A stretch of DNA of 44,947 nt, from assembly GCA_003210315.1 (NCBI GenBank), contig QCVQ01000012.1:1-44947 (forward strand). Direction: 5' to 3'. Numbering within the stretch: position 1 is the first letter of the stretch; each line of letters opens with the position of its first letter. The notes under the pieces are model-generated. The model saw nothing but the letters and a program-made list of their open reading frames with translations. It did not search any database and was not told where the DNA came from. The position numbers and the translations under genes are program-made. The DNA is from Synechococcus sp. AG-686-F08 (GTDB lineage: Bacteria; Cyanobacteriota; Cyanobacteriia; PCC-6307; Cyanobiaceae). Of this stretch, positions 1 to 6,818 are shown in pieces.

Positions 1-301
1 ATTGCGGATTAATCTCTATTGCTTTACTGAAGTCAGCGATTGCTCCCTGGTAGTCTATTAAATCAAACTTGGCAAGACCACGATTGTAGTAGGCATTGAC
101 ATCTTGAGGGTTAGTCTCTATAGACATTGAGAGTTCAGCAATCTCATCTTTAATAGTAAGAATATCATCACTATTTAAATCTACTGCAGAATTAGAAACT
201 TCTCCAGCAACATTCGATTGAGCACGACACCCAGTCATCAAAGGTGCCCCAAGCGCAAGCACAGACAGCGCAGCAGCAATGGCAGTAGTCCTACGAGACA
301 T
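1..301 (-). CDS. TPR-repeat lipoprotein, partial (runs off left edge)
   Basis: The reading frame starts with ATG at 301 and runs off the window at base 1, giving the first 100 residues. Residues 1-25 look like a lipoprotein signal: basic MSRR, a hydrophobic Ala/Leu stretch, then LMTGC with Cys25 as the probable lipidated residue (the Met at -3 is not classical). From about residue 60 there are tetratricopeptide-type repeats (AYYNRGLAKFDL, then DYQGAIADFSKAIEINP). TPRs are protein-protein interaction scaffolds, so the product is probably a membrane-anchored periplasmic scaffold, but no partner can be named. It is divergent from the TPR gene starting at 416 and the repeats of the two are very alike, suggesting duplication. 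Confidence 0.7.
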   Translation of the reverse strand, partial: MSRRTTAIAAALSVLALGAPLMTGCRAQSNVAGEVSNSAVDLNSDDILTIKDEIAELSMSIETNPQDVNAYYNRGLAKFDLIDYQGAIADFSKAIEINPQ

Positions 302-415
302 ATATGTGGTGCCTACTTCTATCAAGGTAGTCAAAGCAGACTGTGAAGGCAATGTGAGATAGAACTCGCAAGGGACTTAAACTGATTTAAAGCATTGCCC
401 GTTGCTGAGACACCA

Positions 416-2083
416 ATGGACTTCAAACGCCTAGCAACTACCCTCGGTGCTGGCGTGGCAGGTGCAGTGGTCATGTCTGCAATAGGTGCTCAAAAGTCTT
501 ATGTTCTTGCTGCTGCCTTAGTGTCAGGTTCTGGAAGCGCATTGATTCAGGCAAATAGGTCAGGCGCTAAGAGTTGTACTCAAAATGAGAGTCTTAATAC
601 ACCAAATGAAGAGAATGAGTTAATACTTGAGATCAAAGACAAAGGATCAGTAGAAAAAGCACTAATTCATATTAAAGAAGGAAACGCTAAGTTACAATCA
701 AAAGATTACCAAAGAGCAATTGCTGCTTACAATATGGCAGTTCAATACAATCCTAATGCTGGTACCGCGTATGCAAATCGAGGTGTCGCCAAAAAGGAGT
801 TGTTTGACTATAAAGGCGCAATTAATGATTACAATAACGCAATTAGAATAGATCCCAATGATTATATTTCATACAATAATCGTGGAATTGTCAAAGACTG
901 CGAAGGCGACATTAGAGGCGCGATCGCCGATTACAACAAGGCAATAGAGATCAATGCTCACTATCCCAACTCCTACTGCAATCGTGGAATTGCTAAAAGC
1001 AGTTTAGGTGATTTAGAAAATCTAGAAAACGCTATTTCTGACTTTAGCAAGGCAATAGAGTTAAATCCTGAAGATGCCGATACCGTTTACAATCCCGCTT
1101 GCGTCCATGCATACTATAATCTTGGGATAATTTATTCGAGATCCAATGAATTAGAGAAATCAATTGCTAATTATGATAAAGCAATAGAACTAAATTCACT
1201 GGGGAGTCAGTCATCGCACAAGCATTCATACTACAATCGTGCAGCGATTAAAAGCAGTTTAGGCGACTTCAAAGGTGCAATTGCTGACCTTGACCAGGCA
1301 ATTGAAGGATCCACTAATTATCGTTCTCACGCCTATTATGTTCGTGGCATTATCAAGGATAGATTAGAGGATCACGAGGGTGCAAATTTAGATTTCTCTT
1401 TGGCAATAGAGGACAACGACCATGGGGTTGATACTTACTACCTGCATAGCATTTCAAGAAGAAGATCAGAGGAGCATATTTCAATAATCAATAATTGCAA
1501 TATTGCAATCAGCACCAACCCTAATGATGGAAATTCTTTGTGCAAACGGGGTGCTGCCAAAGGAGCATTAGGTGATTTCTTTGGTGCAATTGATGATTAC
1601 ACTAAATCGATTCAAATCAATTCAGAAGATTATGTTGCGTATAGTGGGCGGGGCATTATGAGAAGCAATATAGGTGATCTTGAGAGCGCACTTCATGATT
1701 TTGATAAGTCAATAGAGATAAACCCGAATTATTCTGAAGGATATTTTCATAGAGGAAATTTTCACTACATTAGTCGACATGAGGCAGAATCAGACTACAG
1801 CAAAGTGATAAAGATTAATCCCGCAGATGCGCGTGCTTATGCAAGTCGTGGTGCAGCAAGAAATTGCAGATGTGATTACGCAGGAGCAATTGCTGATCTC
1901 GATAAGGCAATCCAGATATATTCAGATAATGCCTTCGCCTTCTTTATTCGTGGCAATGTCAAAGAAGAATCAGAGGACTATGACGGAGCAATCGCTGATT
2001 TCAAAATGGCAATAGAAATTAATCCTGATTTTACTGTTGCTCATGAAAATCTAGAATTATTAAATGATGAAGCAGAACCTTGA
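416..2083 (+). CDS. Multi-TPR repeat protein with N-terminal hydrophobic segment
   Basis: About 555 residues. The N-terminus has a long Ala/Gly/Val-rich hydrophobic stretch (roughly residues 8-45, enough for one or two membrane passes), then a charged linker, then about eleven tetratricopeptide repeats from residue 75 to the end. Repeats follow the pattern NRGxxKxxLGDxxGAIxDYxxAIxINP. This points to a membrane-tethered interaction scaffold; no enzymatic motif is visible. I prefer the ATG at 416; an in-frame TTG at 395 would add seven residues, and neither has a good ribosome binding site. Codon use is AT-rich compared with the core genes to the right, as expected for an island. Repeats in the middle (around residues 350-380) are degenerate. 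Confidence 0.75.
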   Translation: MDFKRLATTLGAGVAGAVVMSAIGAQKSYVLAAALVSGSGSALIQANRSGAKSCTQNESLNTPNEENELILEIKDKGSVEKALIHIKEGNAKLQSKDYQRAIAAYNMAVQYNPNAGTAYANRGVAKKELFDYKGAINDYNNAIRIDPNDYISYNNRGIVKDCEGDIRGAIADYNKAIEINAHYPNSYCNRGIAKSSLGDLENLENAISDFSKAIELNPEDADTVYNPACVHAYYNLGIIYSRSNELEKSIANYDKAIELNSLGSQSSHKHSYYNRAAIKSSLGDFKGAIADLDQAIEGSTNYRSHAYYVRGIIKDRLEDHEGANLDFSLAIEDNDHGVDTYYLHSISRRRSEEHISIINNCNIAISTNPNDGNSLCKRGAAKGALGDFFGAIDDYTKSIQINSEDYVAYSGRGIMRSNIGDLESALHDFDKSIEINPNYSEGYFHRGNFHYISRHEAESDYSKVIKINPADARAYASRGAARNCRCDYAGAIADLDKAIQIYSDNAFAFFIRGNVKEESEDYDGAIADFKMAIEINPDFTVAHENLELLNDEAEP

Positions 2084-2108
2084 ATCAATATCCACTTTAC
2101 TGCAATAA

Positions 2109-2128
2109 CAAAATAACGGAATAACAGA
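2109..2128 (+). repeat. Dispersed 20-nt repeat, copy 1 (diverged)
   Basis: CAAAATAACGGAATAACAGA matches 17 of 20 bases of the copy at 6758-6777. It lies just downstream of the large TPR gene, in the same island as the other two copies. Confidence 0.35.
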
Positions 2129-2155
2129 CTGAAACTGGAAATCATTCATTTCAGT
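2128..2155. terminator. Inverted repeat between convergent genes
   Basis: ACTGAAA at 2128-2134 and TTTCAGT at 2149-2155 form a perfect 7-bp stem around a 14-nt loop. It sits between the end of the rightward TPR gene and the end of the leftward 55-aa gene, so it could end transcription from both sides. There is no long T-tract, so this is weak. Confidence 0.25.
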
Positions 2156-2156
2156 T

Positions 2157-2324
2157 CTACGACCAGTGCTCATCCCACTCTTGTTGCAACTCAGTAGGGG
2201 TAAGTGAGTTGTAGAACCCACGCCACTTCTTCTCTGAATTGGCATCAGACGCCACTAGAGACACGAGGAGGTCAATTGCTTGTTGCTCGCTGAAGACACG
2301 CCCTGACGAAGATTTGAGTTCCAT
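2157..2324 (-). CDS. Small hypothetical protein (55 aa)
   Basis: An ATG-to-TAG frame on the minus strand encodes 55 residues starting MELKSSSGRVFSEQQAIDLL and ending in QQEWDEHWS. The composition is protein-like: an amphipathic helix (EQQAIDLLVSLVASD), a KKWRGFYNSL segment and a second acidic, Trp-containing helix. Such short acidic proteins are common in integrase-linked cargo. No family is recognised and no strong ribosome binding site precedes the ATG. It is convergent with the TPR gene on its left. Confidence 0.45.
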   Translation of the reverse strand: MELKSSSGRVFSEQQAIDLLVSLVASDANSEKKWRGFYNSLTPTELQQEWDEHWS

Positions 2325-2628
2325 ATGCGGTCATCTTCGCGTTCTGATCGCTGGGTAAGTCCAAGCAGAAGAGGTCTCATGCATATGGGTTGGTCTTGGT
2401 CGAACCCAGAATTGGTCCAATAAAGAGGTCGTCAGGAGCAACGACACGGCAGTCCAAGAGACGTCATACACCTGTCTCATTTCTCGTCTCATAAAAACCT
2501 GCATATCAAGAAAGCAGTCAGTAACTGGTTTTCCTGGTTGGTCTTCTGCGAAAAGTCCAACCAATCTTTCTCTCGACTACTTTCTCCGTGCTGAGACGCA
2601 GTAGTATGTGTGGGTCAGCAATTTACCC
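2325..2628. other. Non-coding stretch before the small recombinase
   Basis: I see no convincing gene on either strand here. The minus-strand frame across 2331-2564 has an unlikely composition. The stretch holds short repeats (for example TCTCATTTCTCGTCTCAT near 2475) and GGTTGG/CCAACC arms near 2536-2562. It may contain the promoter and a binding site for the recombinase that follows. Confidence 0.3.
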
Positions 2629-3231
2629 ATGACCGTCTTTCACAAGGTCAATCGATCTGGCAAAGCAAAAGTCCTTTCACCGGACGAACAGGACCTCATC
2701 AAGTCCCACCTGCCAGAGAAGTACCGACTCATTGCCGAAATCCTTTATTGGTCTGCCGGACGAATCAGTGAAGTCCTGAGCATTCGCGTCAGGAATTTGG
2801 TTGCTTCCACAGGAATGGTTCTGCTGGAACGCAAAACCACCAAAACAAAGAGCACCAGAGCGGTTTATTTGCCTCCAAAACTCATGGATTCACTTGTCAG
2901 AAGGGCATCTGGACTGCGATTGCGACCATCTGATTTCCTTTTCTTCAACCAGTCACCAACCCAGGTCACCGATCAGTTCATTCGCCCCCTGTCCTCTCAG
3001 TCATTCGACAAGGAACTCCGCAGGGTTTGCGACTGGAATGGTTTGAGCGGTATCTCCTCTCACTCCTTCCGCCGAACCCAATTAACTGAGTTGTATCGGG
3101 ACGGTTGGTCTCTCAGAGAGATCCAGCACATCTCTGGTCACCGTTCTCTTCAGTCCCTGCAGGAATACCTGGACATCGACAAAGAGAAGGTGGTCGACAA
3201 ATTCCGTCAACGCATGGAGGTCGGATCATGA
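2629..3231 (+). CDS. Compact tyrosine recombinase (phage integrase family)
   Basis: The 200-residue product consists almost only of the catalytic domain of tyrosine recombinases, which cut and rejoin DNA at specific sites through a 3'-phosphotyrosine. All catalytic residues are visible from the ATG at 2629: Arg45 (SAGRISEVL), a Lys in the beta-hairpin near 72-74, His145 and Arg148 (HSFRR), His171 (SGHRSL) and nucleophile Tyr180 (EYLD). There is no long SAM-like core-binding domain; only about 35 residues precede the Arg I region. Compact recombinases of this kind occur in integrative elements and as XerC/D-like resolution enzymes. An in-frame GTG at 2608 is an alternative start. The stop overlaps the next start (ATGA), so it heads a three-gene operon. 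Confidence 0.85.
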   Translation: MTVFHKVNRSGKAKVLSPDEQDLIKSHLPEKYRLIAEILYWSAGRISEVLSIRVRNLVASTGMVLLERKTTKTKSTRAVYLPPKLMDSLVRRASGLRLRPSDFLFFNQSPTQVTDQFIRPLSSQSFDKELRRVCDWNGLSGISSHSFRRTQLTELYRDGWSLREIQHISGHRSLQSLQEYLDIDKEKVVDKFRQRMEVGS

Positions 3232-3425
3232 CCTCTTGGTCCCAAGAACGTCGACTGGAACTGGTGTTCGACAAAACACTGAACGACATTCACAGACGAA
3301 TGCAGAAGGTCTCCAAAGGGGACAGGAAGGCACTCAGAAGAGAGTTCCAGGGTTGGTTCAGCAATGACTGGAGTGACCTGGACATCCTGTGGTTAAAGCA
3401 CTTTCAGCATTGGGAGGACCAATGA
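3228..3425 (+). CDS. Small hypothetical protein in the recombinase operon (65 aa)
   Basis: The ATG lies within the ATGA overlap with the recombinase stop, and its own stop overlaps the next gene the same way, so the three genes are translationally coupled. The 65-residue product is charged and rich in aromatic residues: an Arg/Lys-rich first half (RRMQKVSKGDRKALRREF) and a Trp-rich end (GWFSNDWSDLDILWLKHF). Nothing shows enzymatic function. Its position suggests an accessory factor for the recombinase, such as a directionality factor, but that is inference. Confidence 0.65.
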   Translation: MTSWSQERRLELVFDKTLNDIHRRMQKVSKGDRKALRREFQGWFSNDWSDLDILWLKHFQHWEDQ

Positions 3426-3592
3426 AAATCCACATCCAATACCAGGACCAGTTCGGTTCTTGGAAGCACTACCAAACAAAGCAGAACGAAGCAGATGCGT
3501 TCCGTGTTGCTTCACGGAGAGCACAAAGCACCGGGAAGAGGCACCGTCTAGTGGATGACAGAGGTCATTTGTTGGACTTGATTGATGCCTGA
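3422..3592 (+). CDS. Small hypothetical protein in the recombinase operon (56 aa)
   Basis: Third gene of the recombinase operon, starting in an ATGA overlap. The 56-residue product begins MKIHIQYQDQFGSWKHYQTK and looks like a small beta-rich domain (KIHIQYQ, then a WKHYQT turn) followed by a basic helix (AFRVASRRAQSTGKRHRL) and a short acidic end. Similar small proteins of the form 'strand, QTKNEADAFRVASRRA helix, hydrophobic tail' occur in phages and cyanobacterial islands, but I cannot name a family. It ends 2 nt before the end of the convergent WYL-like gene. Confidence 0.6.
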   Translation: MKIHIQYQDQFGSWKHYQTKQNEADAFRVASRRAQSTGKRHRLVDDRGHLLDLIDA

Positions 3593-3594
3593 AC

Positions 3595-5274
3595 TTAATC
3601 ACTCTCTATGTTATTCAGGTCAATCACGACAACTCCCTGCTCATTTGGATACCAACCACGATTTTTCTTTTTCAGACCAGTGACCAGGTAACCAAATTGA
3701 ATCCCATTACCCAAGTACGGAAGCATCATGTCACCATATTTTGCGATCTCTTTTTCGGACAAAATCTTACAAACACGTCTTCTAACTTCCTGCTCAAATG
3801 GTTGTCGTTCAAAGACCATCTTTCCTTCACTTAGGTTCTTAAGAAGTTGAATCTGGCACTCGTTTCTAGCGATATTACGGATGACATTGAGTTCGGCAGA
3901 TTTTCTGTGCTTCTTGGATCGTTTCTTGCTTTTGACAGGTTCCGACTCAGAAATTTCTGCTAGTTCCCTTTCAGCGTTTTCTGACTGCTCTTTGATGTCT
4001 TCAACTGCCTGAGTCTGATTGTTACTAATTTCAGTCGCAAATTCCTTAAAATCGATACGGAATGATGGATCTAACAATTCATCTCTCATGACCTGGGAGA
4101 TGCTTGCTGCAGAAGGAAGATCTCCAGTTAATGTCTCTACAAGGTCGACGAATGCCTTCCTCCTGGGCAGTGATTTGTTCGCGAAGACCTTCTTGGAGAT
4201 AAATGCTGGCGCTTCTCCAACTTGCTGATTTGAGATGTATTCCGATAGTTCATTCGTAAAAGCAACAAGATCTGAACTACCTAATTGAGAGATTTCCTCT
4301 CGAAATCCACCATTGCCAATACTTTGGTTGTTTGTGATATACCGAGCAAGTTCAATAGAATGTGGTGTGGTTACCTCATATCTCATCGCCCCCTTGTCTG
4401 AAATTCGATAGTACTGAGTGAATTTGCCGATATAAAACTTGAAGAGGTTGATTTCTGAACTTGCGGATGCGGCAATATTGAGCACCAGATTTGGAATATC
4501 TCTTTTAGATGCTTTGATCAGATATTCGCCAAGTTTGTGGACCTCAATTGTTCTTCCACTGTTGGGTTCCAACCAATACCTGATCCGCTTACTGACAAAG
4601 GTCCTGTAGTCCTTTCTTCGATGGCAGAAGGCACGAATGACCACGACCCCGTCTTCGTAGTCGTAGATCTCTTCGGTTGTGATATCTCTTCTGGTTTCGT
4701 TGCCGTGCTTGTCCGTGTAGTCGATGGTTGCGTCGACAGAGACCTCTCGCAACTCACAGGACAGAGTGCTGGTGTCGAAGGTCTCCTCGTTCTCTTGAGG
4801 GACTTCTTCAGCATCCTTGATTTCCTCCTTGACGACAGGAGGAGTCGTCATTGGCAGGGAAACAGAGGTCGTGTTCTTGTCCTGTGACTCCTTCTGGGAC
4901 TTATCGATCAGGAACTTGGTGAGGTCATCACCTTTCAGATCAGAGGACGCATCCTGTTTGCCCGTATATCTCTCCCGGTAGGACGAGAGAGGTTTGTCCC
5001 ATGCAGCAATGGGTTCGTCCTTCTTCTCGATTACTGGCGGTGGTGGTGCAGGTATGGAGATAGGTGCCGTGTTCTTGGTCTGTGACGCCGATAAGGACTG
5101 CTCAATCGATTGCTTGAGGGTTTCGTCTTTCACTCCTGCAGGGAGTGGTGGTTTGCCATCTGCTCCATAGAGACCTCTCTCGTGTCCCTTCCTATATGAC
5201 TTTCTCAGTTCCTCATAGAAGGAATCTCCCACAACGGACCGCAAGGCACGCTTCAACCAAGTGCGGAGACCCAT
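3595..5274 (-). CDS. WYL-like domain protein of unknown function (559 aa)
   Basis: The 559-residue product has a basic N-terminus (residues 1-35), a low-complexity Pro/Lys/Glu linker (about 40-170), then a domain at about 175-255 resembling WYL/Sm-like folds: DATIDYTDKHGNETRR, an acidic turn, VVVIRAFCHRRKDYRTF, then SKRIRYWLEP. In WYL proteins this arrangement binds ligands or nucleic acid, and WYL proteins are common regulators of phage defence. The C-terminal 300 residues are mixed helical, with a Lys-rich patch (SKKRSKKHRK, about 455-465) and no motif I recognise. It is the last gene of a leftward small-gene set. The WYL call rests on pattern similarity only; no upstream helix-turn-helix is evident. 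Confidence 0.6.
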   Translation of the reverse strand: MGLRTWLKRALRSVVGDSFYEELRKSYRKGHERGLYGADGKPPLPAGVKDETLKQSIEQSLSASQTKNTAPISIPAPPPPVIEKKDEPIAAWDKPLSSYRERYTGKQDASSDLKGDDLTKFLIDKSQKESQDKNTTSVSLPMTTPPVVKEEIKDAEEVPQENEETFDTSTLSCELREVSVDATIDYTDKHGNETRRDITTEEIYDYEDGVVVIRAFCHRRKDYRTFVSKRIRYWLEPNSGRTIEVHKLGEYLIKASKRDIPNLVLNIAASASSEINLFKFYIGKFTQYYRISDKGAMRYEVTTPHSIELARYITNNQSIGNGGFREEISQLGSSDLVAFTNELSEYISNQQVGEAPAFISKKVFANKSLPRRKAFVDLVETLTGDLPSAASISQVMRDELLDPSFRIDFKEFATEISNNQTQAVEDIKEQSENAERELAEISESEPVKSKKRSKKHRKSAELNVIRNIARNECQIQLLKNLSEGKMVFERQPFEQEVRRRVCKILSEKEIAKYGDMMLPYLGNGIQFGYLVTGLKKKNRGWYPNEQGVVVIDLNNIESD

Positions 5275-5313
5275 TTGCGAGGGGGATAGATCTCCTGATT
5301 TTATCCTTGATTT

Positions 5314-5724
5314 TCACTCAAGACCCTTCCATAAGGAATCATCTTTTTTGAGGTCTCTGATCTTTTGTTGGCGGTCATCCAGTGATTCTGCCCCTGCTCT
5401 TTTGCTCTTCTTCTTGCCTCTGTTCTTTTTCTCGACAAGCACGGATAAATTTGCGTCCTCCCGGAAGGTCTTAAAAGACTTTGGTGCATACTCCTTGTGC
5501 TTCTTCTCTTCGTGATAAAGAGGATTGCCTCCGACATAAATCAGATTGTCATCTGAGTCAGGTTTGTCTGCACTGGGCACATCGACAGTGTTGTCCTTTG
5601 GATCAGTATTAGTGATCTTCACCTTTTTGCTTTTACTCTTCCGTTTTCTAGTCATGACTGCTCCCATTTCAAAAATGGTTGTAAGTATCCGTTCGATAAT
5701 TGAGAATTCAATATCCCAGTCCAT
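5314..5724 (-). CDS. Lys-rich hypothetical protein (136 aa)
   Basis: The 136-residue product has a hydrophobic/acidic start (MDWDIEFSIIERILTTIF), then a strongly basic stretch (TRKRKSKSKKVK), an acidic middle and another basic cluster (KKNRGKKKSKR) near residue 105. The alternating charge suggests a nucleic-acid-binding or largely disordered protein. The ATG at 5724 has an excellent ribosome binding site (AGAGGAAAGGGT just upstream). An internal ATG at 5655, preceded by GGGAG, is also possible and would remove the hydrophobic start. It lies 39 nt upstream of the WYL-like gene on the same strand and probably shares a transcript with it. Confidence 0.55.
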   Translation of the reverse strand: MDWDIEFSIIERILTTIFEMGAVMTRKRKSKSKKVKITNTDPKDNTVDVPSADKPDSDDNLIYVGGNPLYHEEKKHKEYAPKSFKTFREDANLSVLVEKKNRGKKKSKRAGAESLDDRQQKIRDLKKDDSLWKGLE

Positions 5725-5877
5725 ACCCTTTCCTCTGATGAACTAGTGAAGACCATTTGAAAATGCATTTTGCATCGTCAGTGAACTCAACAGTTTTGGA
5801 TTGATTTCTTGCATTCCTTCAGGTTTTGTGGAAACAATCCAGTCAGTTATCTATGGAGTGATTTTGTCCGCGAAAAA

Positions 5878-6003
5878 TTAGTGCATACGAATAGTCCTGC
5901 CCTGCTTGGGATCCTGCGGATGGGTCTGCCAAAAAATCTTGCCGATCAGCAGATTCCACTGACGCATATCTCTTACATTTCTCTCGCCTGGTTCTGAATA
6001 CAT
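5878..6003 (-). CDS. Small hypothetical ORF (41 aa)
   Basis: An ATG-to-TAA frame encodes 41 residues (MYSEPGERNVRDMRQWNLL, then IGKIFWQTHPQDPKQGRTIRMH). It has a good ribosome binding site (GAGG seven bases before ATG) and lies 49 nt downstream of the 49-aa gene on the same strand. Composition is protein-like with Trp, Phe and charged residues in balance. No family is recognised. Because of its length it could still be chance. Confidence 0.4.
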   Translation of the reverse strand: MYSEPGERNVRDMRQWNLLIGKIFWQTHPQDPKQGRTIRMH

Positions 6004-6020
6004 ATTTTGCCTCGTTTTGC

Positions 6021-6040
6021 TCTGTTAATTCGTTAATCTG
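6021..6040 (-). repeat. Dispersed 20-nt repeat, copy 2
   Basis: On the minus strand this reads CAGATTAACGAATTAACAGA. It matches 19 of 20 bases of the copy at 6758-6777 and is related to the copy at 2109-2128. It contains a TTAAC-GAA-TTAAC direct repeat, and lies between two small leftward genes. Confidence 0.5.
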
Positions 6041-6052
6041 TTGGGTCGAAGG

Positions 6053-6202
6053 TCAGAAGACCTTTTTGCCCGTCCTCTTCATTTGCTGGTAAGTCATAGA
6101 TACAAGAGTCTCCAGGACCGCAGTTGGATTCATGGAGTGCTTTCTAGATAATGCCGCCAACATTGAATATGTTGGGTCATCCACTTTCAGTTGTTTACTC
6201 AT
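6053..6202 (-). CDS. Small ribbon-helix-helix-like protein (49 aa)
   Basis: An ATG-to-TGA frame encodes 49 residues: MSKQLKVDDPTYSMLAALSR, then KHSMNPTAVLETLVSMTYQQ and a basic tail. A short N-terminal strand (QLKV), a helix, a turn (HSMNP) and a second helix follow the ribbon-helix-helix plan of CopG/Arc-type DNA-binding proteins, which act as dimers and often repress their own operon. The start overlaps the stop of the upstream 60-aa RHH-like gene (ATGA on the minus strand), so the two are translationally coupled and may heterodimerise. No toxin-like partner is obvious. Confidence 0.6.
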   Translation of the reverse strand: MSKQLKVDDPTYSMLAALSRKHSMNPTAVLETLVSMTYQQMKRTGKKVF

Positions 6203-6381
6203 GAGAAAATTGCCATATTGTCCTGAACCTTGGAAGGTAGTGCCTTAAATATTTTGTTTTTAATCCATCCCGAACGAGTGGAATATTCGCTCTTTCTGAG
6301 TTGGTCAAATGCCTCTAGAAGGCATAATTCGTCCTCTGTGAAATGGACCGTGATATTCTTTCCTGTTGGCAATGTGCGCAT
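6199..6381 (-). CDS. Ribbon-helix-helix-like protein (60 aa)
   Basis: The 60-residue product reads KNITVHFTEDELCLLEAFDQ followed by LRKSEYSTRSGWIKNKIFKA. This is the classical order of a CopG/MetJ-type ribbon-helix-helix protein: a beta-strand that enters the DNA major groove (NITVHFT), helix 1 (EDELCLLEAFDQLRKS), a Ser-Thr-Arg-Ser turn at the start of helix 2, and helix 2 (GWIKNKIFKAL). Such proteins are often antitoxins or plasmid/phage repressors. It overlaps the next RHH-like gene by the bases of ATGA. The pair probably autoregulates the leftward operon from upstream of 6381. Confidence 0.65.
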   Translation of the reverse strand: MRTLPTGKNITVHFTEDELCLLEAFDQLRKSEYSTRSGWIKNKIFKALPSKVQDNMAIFS

Positions 6382-6452
6382 AGATCTGCTTCTTTGATGT
6401 TGCGTAGTTTGGTTTCTTGTTTATAGAGTTCCTCTGCGATCAGAGGATGCAA

Positions 6453-6539
6453 CTAGTCAAGGTCCTGGTCATCAAGTTTTGACCTGTAATCCGTGACTAG
6501 TTCTGCTAAATACGAACAGAACCCTTTCCTTTCTGTCAT
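6453..6539 (-). pseudogene. Short ORF interrupted by an in-frame TAG
   Basis: From ATG at 6539 the frame encodes 28 residues (MTERKGFCSYLAELVTDYRS, then KLDDQDLD) and meets TAG at 6453. Read through, it continues in the same frame with equally protein-like sequence (LHPLIAEELYKQETKLRNIK, then EAD) up to the start of the RHH-like gene. A single change in a CAG codon would explain the TAG. It may be a small gene recently broken, a leader peptide, or one with readthrough. GGAAGGGG lies four bases upstream of the ATG, in the arm of a hairpin. Confidence 0.35.
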
Positions 6540-6543
6540 GATT

Positions 6544-6573
6544 CCCCTTCCAACTTTTTGGGAGGGGATTTTT
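6544..6573 (+). terminator. Rho-independent-terminator-like hairpin
   Basis: CCCCTTCC (6544-6551) and GGGAGGGG (6560-6567) form an 8-bp stem with one G-U pair and an 8-nt loop, followed by ATTTTT on the plus strand. No rightward gene ends here, so it may stop antisense transcription or act as a minus-strand leader element: on that strand the arm GGAAGGGG lies just before an ATG. It overlaps the next hairpin. Confidence 0.5.
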
Positions 6574-6597
6574 GTGTTCAACTCAATAAAAATCCCC
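6564..6597. promoter_or_regulatory. Perfect 10-bp inverted repeat overlapping the preceding hairpin
   Basis: GGGGATTTTT (6564-6573) and AAAAATCCCC (6588-6597) form a perfect 10-bp stem with a 14-nt loop. Its GGGG is the same GGGG used by the hairpin at 6544-6567, so the two structures exclude each other. That is the layout of an attenuator or a translational switch; alternatively it is a bidirectional terminator, since T-rich sequence follows on the plus strand. Confidence 0.5.
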
Positions 6598-6757
6598 TAT
6601 TTTCAATAAAAAAAGGTAAGTTTATGTTGGGCACACTATTATTTATGTAATTCCGTATCTTAGGGGCATTTTTTTCGTTAGAATGCAGACTTGAGATGAA
6701 TCGCGCAAGTATATTTAAAAAGGTATTTAAAAGGTTTTTATATCAAATCAAAAACAA

Positions 6758-6777
6758 CAGAATAACGAATTAACAGA
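6758..6777 (+). repeat. Dispersed 20-nt repeat, copy 3
   Basis: CAGAATAACGAATTAACAGA, differing at one base from the inverted copy at 6021-6040 and at three bases from the copy at 2109-2128. It lies about 40 bases upstream of the interrupted small gene at 6819, a position expected for an operator or promoter element. Confidence 0.5.
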
Positions 6778-6818
6778 TGGTTTTGTGATACAATTAGTAC
6801 AAATAATAGGTTTAACTT

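Noticed and set aside
2400-2408. TCGAACCCA near 2400 as a second att copy of tRNA-Ser
   Set aside because: Only nine bases match the tRNA T-arm, and the flanks differ; the same kind of match occurs inside the integrase gene.
2331-2564. Minus-strand 77-codon frame
   Set aside because: No convincing composition or start signal; overlaps nothing real but looks like non-coding sequence.
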